Source of the DNA: Cytophagaceae bacterium
GTDB lineage: Bacteria; Bacteroidota; Bacteroidia; Cytophagales; Spirosomataceae
Length of the DNA: 32,992 bases
Direction: 5' to 3'
NCBI GenBank assembly: GCA_947452215.1
Contig: CANGCD010000005.1
Coordinates: forward strand, 1 to 32,992
The first letter of the stretch is position 1, and the number at the start of each line of letters is the position of its first letter. Positions 27,762-32,992 of the stretch are shown here, piece after piece. The notes under the pieces were generated by a model. It searched no databases. It worked only from the letters and a program-made list of their open reading frames with translations, and was not told the origin of the DNA. A program made the position numbers and the translations under genes.

Positions 27762-28374
27762 AACTTAATCCATACTTCTTCAATACATCATCCGGAACCC
27801 CGTTCCATTGATTCGGTGTATTGCCCTTATACTCTAAATCAGCAATGCCTATTTTTGATGTAAAAAATCCCGTCGCGGTTAAATTACGCATCAACGTAAA
27901 GAAACTCACACCTTGCGATAAATGCTTCGGTGCCGTGCCCGGATACGCAATGTCATCCACAATGTTGATGCGCTGCGCCGCCGTAATCTCAATGAATTTC
28001 TTGCCAAAACGCTTGTTGGACTCGGAGTCCAACCAACGTAATCCACCGCGCATCGGTGTCTTAAATTCCGGCTTGTCTTTTACAATGAATTCAATGAACG
28101 CTGTTACGCCGGATTGCGACGCACTACCTGATTTTCCATCGGCCGGAATGATGATGTCCGACAATACCGTAATCGTATCCAATTCATGTTTGTTCAAAAA
28201 AACTTCCGCCTGTAAACGGGCTTCCATTTCGGCTTCTTCCTGCGTCCGACCGTTTGGTCTTTTCACCGGAACTTTTGCTAATTCTAAATTCTCAATCGCC
28301 TTTTCATCGGGATTGAATACGGCTAAGCCCAACGAACTCAAGCCCATATTTTTTAAATAGTCTCTTCTTTTCAT
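27751..28374 (-). CDS. Gluconate 2-dehydrogenase subunit 3-family protein
   Basis: MKRRDYLKNMGLSSLGLAVF Tat-like N-terminus; LNKHELDTITVLSDIIIPADGKSGSASQSGVTAFIEFIVKD; TAATG overlap with the upstream GMC gene. Confidence 0.85.
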   Translation of the reverse strand: MKRRDYLKNMGLSSLGLAVFNPDEKAIENLELAKVPVKRPNGRTQEEAEMEARLQAEVFLNKHELDTITVLSDIIIPADGKSGSASQSGVTAFIEFIVKDKPEFKTPMRGGLRWLDSESNKRFGKKFIEITAAQRINIVDDIAYPGTAPKHLSQGVSFFTLMRNLTATGFFTSKIGIADLEYKGNTPNQWNGVPDDVLKKYGLSYDA

Positions 28375-30131
28375 TATAGGTTGCCTTTTTTGCGTTGATC
28401 AATTATATATTCCGACGTGCGTAATGATAATGCCAAAATCGTCCACGTCGCATTTTTGTCTCCTTGAGAAACAAATGGCGCCGCATCCGCGACAAATAAA
28501 TTCTTCACGTCATGTGCTTGGCAATTGGAATTCAATACCGATGTATTCTTATCGTTACCCATACGCGCCGTTCCCACTTCGTGAATGATACGTCCTGGAT
28601 CTGCCAAACCATAGTTATTTTCCGCACCCGGTTTTTTACCCATCGGCTCGCCACCCATTGCATGAATGATTTCCTCAAAAGTATCCTGCATGTGCTTCGC
28701 TTGCTTCACCTCGTAATCGCTCCATTTGTAGTTGAAACGCAACACCGGAATACCGTACTTATCCACCACATTCGGGTCGATTTCACAGTAATTGTCCTCA
28801 CGAACGACCGGCTCACCACGTCCCGCGAAACTCACATACGAACCGTAAAAGCGACGGTAATCTTCTTTCAACGTCGCTCCATAACCACCCGCTGCCTTTT
28901 TCAAGCCGTCGCGTGTGAAGTTTTCCCGACCGTTCAAGCCCTCAATGCCCCAGCCGAAACCGTAACTTGGCATTCCCATACCTCCACCGTATTCGATGTG
29001 GTATCCACGAGGGAAATCTAATTTTGCGTTGTCTAGCCACCATGGCGTATAAATGTGCATTCCACCTACGCCATCTTCATTGTAACGCTTTCTGTCAAAC
29101 AAGGACGGTATAATCGCCGAACGAGATGCTCCCGTAGAGTCATTCAAATATTTACCTACCACACCACTCGAATTGGCTAAACCATTCGGGAAGCGAGAGC
29201 TTTTGGAATTCAATAATAAACGAGCCGTCTCACCCGCACTGGCTGCTAACACAACAATTTTCCCTTTTACGGTATATTCTTGCATCGTACCTGTGTGAAT
29301 ATACGAAACGCCTGTTGCCAAGCCCGTAGCCGGATCTGTCAATACCTCACGCGCCATCGCAAATGGCAACATGGTTAAATTGCCCGTTGCAGCAGATGGC
29401 TTAATCAATACCGATGAAGACGAGAAATCAGCATAAGCAGAACAACCGCGATTACATTGGCCGCAATAAAAACATTGACCACGCTCATTGTTGATTGGTT
29501 TGGTCAACATCGACATCCGTGATGGGTAAGTCGGTATACCCAAGGCCTTATTCGCCTTTTTGATCATTAATTCATGTAAACGAGGTTTAGGAGCCGGTAA
29601 GAAATAGCCATCCGGATTATTCCGAAGCCCTTCATTACTACCAAAAACCCCAATCATTTTATCAACCTTGTCATAATACGGTTTGACATCATCGTAGCCA
29701 ATCGGCCAGTCATCACCCAATCCATCAATGCTTTTTCGTTTGAAATCATCGGGTCCAAAACGCAAGGAAATACGTCCCCAGTGGTTGGTTCTTCCGCCGA
29801 CCATCCGTGAACGGAACCAATCGAATTTAGTGCCATCTTTACGTGTATATGGCTCTCCTTCGATGTCCCAGCCACCATAAGCAGCATCGAAATCACCAAA
29901 ATTACGTAGAGAAGAACTTGAACCGCGGCGAAGGGACTCGTAAGGCCATTTCAGTTGGGTCATGTCTTTAGGATCAGCCGGATCAAATGGTTGGCCTGCT
30001 TCCAGCACACAAACTTTGGCTCCCGCCTTCGTTAATGTATGTGCCGCCATACCGCCACCGGCTCCAGAACCTACAATCACAACATCGAAAACTTCCTGTT
30101 GGGATTGAATGTATATAGACGAATTAATCAT
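28374..30131 (-). CDS. GMC-family FAD-dependent oxidoreductase
   Basis: FDVVIVGSGAGGGMAAHTLTKAGAKVCVLEAG dinucleotide-binding motif; GGRTNHWGRISLRF; C-terminal HEVGTARMG, FVADAAPFVSQGDKNATWTILALSLRTSEYI. MINSSIYIQSQQ start (30131) preferred over 30215. Confidence 0.92.
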   Translation of the reverse strand: MINSSIYIQSQQEVFDVVIVGSGAGGGMAAHTLTKAGAKVCVLEAGQPFDPADPKDMTQLKWPYESLRRGSSSSLRNFGDFDAAYGGWDIEGEPYTRKDGTKFDWFRSRMVGGRTNHWGRISLRFGPDDFKRKSIDGLGDDWPIGYDDVKPYYDKVDKMIGVFGSNEGLRNNPDGYFLPAPKPRLHELMIKKANKALGIPTYPSRMSMLTKPINNERGQCFYCGQCNRGCSAYADFSSSSVLIKPSAATGNLTMLPFAMAREVLTDPATGLATGVSYIHTGTMQEYTVKGKIVVLAASAGETARLLLNSKSSRFPNGLANSSGVVGKYLNDSTGASRSAIIPSLFDRKRYNEDGVGGMHIYTPWWLDNAKLDFPRGYHIEYGGGMGMPSYGFGWGIEGLNGRENFTRDGLKKAAGGYGATLKEDYRRFYGSYVSFAGRGEPVVREDNYCEIDPNVVDKYGIPVLRFNYKWSDYEVKQAKHMQDTFEEIIHAMGGEPMGKKPGAENNYGLADPGRIIHEVGTARMGNDKNTSVLNSNCQAHDVKNLFVADAAPFVSQGDKNATWTILALSLRTSEYIIDQRKKGNL

Positions 30132-30207
30132 AGTTATTGATAAGGTTTTAAAGAATGGTAAATGTATAAAATTTGACTTATTTTTGTCTTTATTAGCGAC
30201 AAAAATT

Positions 30208-32838
30208 TTGGCCAAAAAAACACCCGATGGGCAAGAGCCTTTGAAAAAAGGAGAAACCCCACTTTCCAGACAGTTTAATCAAATTAAAGCCAAGTATCCT
30301 GGGGCCATTTTGCTATTCCGGGTAGGGGACTTTTATGAGACGTTTGGTGAGGATGCGGTCAAAGCGTCGAAGATCCTAGGCATCACGCTGACCCGTCGGA
30401 ATAATGGAAATGCCGACGATCATTTAGCCGGATTTCCTCACCATTCCTTGGATACCTATTTGCCCAAATTAGTCCGTGCTGGCCAGCGCGTGGCTATTTG
30501 TGACCAATTGGAAAATCCGGCTGAAGCGAAAGGAATTGTGAAGCGTGGTGTAACGGAATTAGTAACACCCGGCGTCTCATTTAATGATCAAGTACTTGAT
30601 AATAAGCGTAATAACTACGTTGCTTCGATTAGCTACCAAGAAAAAGATTCCCTTTGCGGCGTTGCCTTTTTAGATATATCGACGGGTGAATTCATGTGCT
30701 CGCAAGGGCCTTTGGCCTACGTGCAGAAACTGATACAAAGTTTCATGCCATCGGAGATTTTATTTCCCAAAAAATACCGGTCCATCTACCAAGAGCATTT
30801 TGGCGATCAATACCATTCGTTCTCGATGGAAGAGTGGATTTTTTCCTACGAGTTTACATATCCCTTATTAACGGAGCATTTCAAGACTAAAAACCTGAAA
30901 GGTTTTGGAATCGAAAGTATGCCGCTAGGGATCATCGCGGCGGGGGTGATTTTACATTACCTCGCGGAAACAGAACATAAACAAGTAGGCCATATCGCCA
31001 CGATTCAGCGGATTGAGGAAGATAAATATGTGTGGTTAGACCGTTTTACCATTCGCAATCTTGAACTGGTTTATTCCGTTCAAGAGGGTGGGGTTCCTTT
31101 GATTGATCTGATGGACCAAACGATGACGCCGATGGGTGCGCGTTTGTTGCGGAAATGGATGGTTTTGCCACTGAAAGATTTAGCTGCCATTCAAGAGCGT
31201 CAGGCGGGTGTGGCTGGCTTATTGGAATTGGATGAGACCATGGATTTGCTAATTTCCTTATTGAAGCCCATCGGTGATCTAGAACGTTTAATTTCCAAAG
31301 TGGCTGCCGGTCGGATCAATCCGCGGGAATTGGTGCAGCTGAAGCGCGCGCTCCAACAAGTTCCTGCCATCAAAGAATTATTAGCGTCTCATCCTGCACC
31401 TATTTTGCAGAAATGGGCAGACCAATTGAATCCTTGTTTGCATTTGGTTCAAAAAATCGAATCCGCTTTGCGGGATGATGCTCCCATGCTTGTTCACCAA
31501 GGAGGAATCATCAAAACGGGGTATTTGGCGGAGTTAGATGAGCTTCATTTACTGTCGACAAACGGCAAGGATTACCTCGCGGCGATGCAGAAACGCGAGA
31601 TAGAGCGCACGGGAATTACGTCCTTAAAAGTGGCTTATAACAAGGTTTTTGGCTATTATTTGGAAGTAACGAATGCACATAAAGACCGCGTGCCACCCGA
31701 GTGGATTCGTAAGCAGACCCTTGTGAATGCTGAGCGATATATTACTGAGGAGTTGAAAGGATATGAGGAGAAGATTTTGAGTGCTGAAGATAAGATTTCC
31801 ACGATTGAATTCGGAATTTTTCAGGAGCTGGTTCGTGAGGCTTTGGAATATTTGGAATTGATTCAGTTGAACGCCTTAGGCATCGCGACACTGGATGTAT
31901 TGACAAGCTTTGCTCAGGTTGCCAAACGCAATCAATATGTCCAACCGACCTTGCATACGGGGGATTCCATCCAGATTGAGGCGGGGCGTCACCCTGTCAT
32001 TGAACAGCAATTGCCATTGGGCGAAGTTTATGTGCCTAATGATGTATATTTAGACAATGAAACCCAACAAATCATCATGATTACGGGGCCCAACATGGCG
32101 GGTAAGTCGGCGCTATTACGCCAAACCGCCTTGATTGTTTTGATGGCTCAAATGGGCTCATTTGTGCCGGCTACTTCGGCAACAATCGGATTAGTGGATA
32201 AAGTTTTCACCCGGGTAGGGGCATCGGATAATTTGTCCAAAGGGGAGTCGACCTTCATGGTCGAGATGACCGAAACTGCCGCTATTCTGAATAATTTATC
32301 GAATAATTCACTGGTATTATTGGATGAAATCGGTCGGGGAACATCCACTTACGACGGTGTTTCCATGGCTTGGGCGATTGCGGAACATTTGCACAACCAT
32401 CCGAAATGCCGGGCCAAAACCCTGTTTGCCACTCACTACCATGAATTAAATGAGTTGACGGAAGACTTTCCGCGCATCAAGAATTTCCATGTATCCGTGA
32501 AGGAAGTAGGGAATAAGATTATCTTCTTGCGCAAATTGGTTCCTGGCGGTTCAGCGCATAGTTTTGGTATTCACGTGGCTCAAATGGCCGGCATGCCGAC
32601 CTCCTTAGTGTTACGCGCGCATGAAATTTTACAGAATCTAGAGAAAGACCATGTATTAGAAGACAATGTGGAGAAGCTTAAAGACATGCCGAAAAACAAC
32701 TATCAGTTGAATTTATTCGGTGCTGAAATTCCGGAAGGCTTGAAGAAAATTGAAGAGCAATTAGGTTCGCTGGATGTGAATACACTTTCGCCGATAGAGG
32801 CTTTGTTGAAGTTGAATGAGTTGAAGCGATTATTGTAA
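30208..32838 (+). CDS. mutS: DNA mismatch repair protein MutS
   Basis: TPLSRQFNQIKAKYPGAILLFRVGDFYETFGEDA (mismatch-binding F-x-E), ITGPNMAGKSALLRQTALIVLMAQMGSFVPA, LLDEIGRGTSTYDGVSMAWAIAEHLH, FATHYHEL. TTG at 30208 gives MAKKTPDGQEP...; the ORF-track start 30109 is less likely. Confidence 0.95.
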   Translation: MAKKTPDGQEPLKKGETPLSRQFNQIKAKYPGAILLFRVGDFYETFGEDAVKASKILGITLTRRNNGNADDHLAGFPHHSLDTYLPKLVRAGQRVAICDQLENPAEAKGIVKRGVTELVTPGVSFNDQVLDNKRNNYVASISYQEKDSLCGVAFLDISTGEFMCSQGPLAYVQKLIQSFMPSEILFPKKYRSIYQEHFGDQYHSFSMEEWIFSYEFTYPLLTEHFKTKNLKGFGIESMPLGIIAAGVILHYLAETEHKQVGHIATIQRIEEDKYVWLDRFTIRNLELVYSVQEGGVPLIDLMDQTMTPMGARLLRKWMVLPLKDLAAIQERQAGVAGLLELDETMDLLISLLKPIGDLERLISKVAAGRINPRELVQLKRALQQVPAIKELLASHPAPILQKWADQLNPCLHLVQKIESALRDDAPMLVHQGGIIKTGYLAELDELHLLSTNGKDYLAAMQKREIERTGITSLKVAYNKVFGYYLEVTNAHKDRVPPEWIRKQTLVNAERYITEELKGYEEKILSAEDKISTIEFGIFQELVREALEYLELIQLNALGIATLDVLTSFAQVAKRNQYVQPTLHTGDSIQIEAGRHPVIEQQLPLGEVYVPNDVYLDNETQQIIMITGPNMAGKSALLRQTALIVLMAQMGSFVPATSATIGLVDKVFTRVGASDNLSKGESTFMVEMTETAAILNNLSNNSLVLLDEIGRGTSTYDGVSMAWAIAEHLHNHPKCRAKTLFATHYHELNELTEDFPRIKNFHVSVKEVGNKIIFLRKLVPGGSAHSFGIHVAQMAGMPTSLVLRAHEILQNLEKDHVLEDNVEKLKDMPKNNYQLNLFGAEIPEGLKKIEEQLGSLDVNTLSPIEALLKLNELKRLL

Positions 32839-32839
32839 C

Positions 32840-32895
32840 TTTATAGCCCCAGACTTCAGTCTGGGGATCCCTAGGCTAAAGCCTAGGGTTATAAA
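32840..32895. repeat. Paired palindromes within a short outer inverted repeat downstream of mutS (REP-like)
   Basis: tttata / ccccagact-tc-agtctgggg (32847-32866) / ccctaggct-aa-agcctaggg (32869-32888) / tataaa. Confidence 0.85.
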
Positions 32896-32937
32896 TTCCT
32901 TTCCTCCGGACTTCGGACTAATTCCCTCCGGACTCGA

Positions 32938-32960
32938 AATTAATTCCGCAGGAATTAATT
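32938..32960. repeat. Third palindrome in the mutS-downstream cluster
   Basis: aattaattcc-gca-ggaattaatt: perfect 10-bp stem, GCA loop. Confidence 0.8.
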
Positions 32961-32992
32961 GCGCACATCCAATCCCCAATTCAACTTATTCC

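Noticed and set aside
27821-28360. 179-aa plus-strand ORF antisense to the GMC-associated subunit 3 gene
   Set aside because: No motif support; shadow ORF of a supported gene.
32840-32960. CRISPR array
   Set aside because: Palindromes differ in sequence and spacing; no identical repeats with regular unique spacers and no cas genes.

Overview
Bacteroidetes-type chromosomal window (inferred from an ArgF'-type transcarbamylase, T9SS sorting domain, TonB-dependent/OMP barrel protein and 7TM-AraC regulator). Most of it is housekeeping: arginine biosynthesis (argE-like/argB/argF'), polyprenyl synthase, pyrH-frr, a CrtW-like carotenoid ketolase, GH43-like exo-protein, DUF2851, EamA, dusB, CPBP protease, cdsA, pgeF, GMC oxidoreductase plus subunit 3, and mutS. 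The accessory part is about 17.4-26.8 kb: a divergent membrane-anchored AraC regulator and a tightly packed five-gene cluster of exported proteins. That cluster encodes an OM barrel-like protein, a small T9SS protein, a 1351-aa phage-tail-fibre-like repeat protein with a signal peptide, and two LamG-like proteins. It is bracketed by two ~160-bp direct repeats, each ending in a perfect 14-bp-stem hairpin whose 3-nt loop is inverted between the copies (GCA vs TGC). A second palindrome family lies downstream of mutS. No rRNA, tRNA, CRISPR array, transposase or integrase was recognised. All functional calls are from reading motifs; no searches were run.
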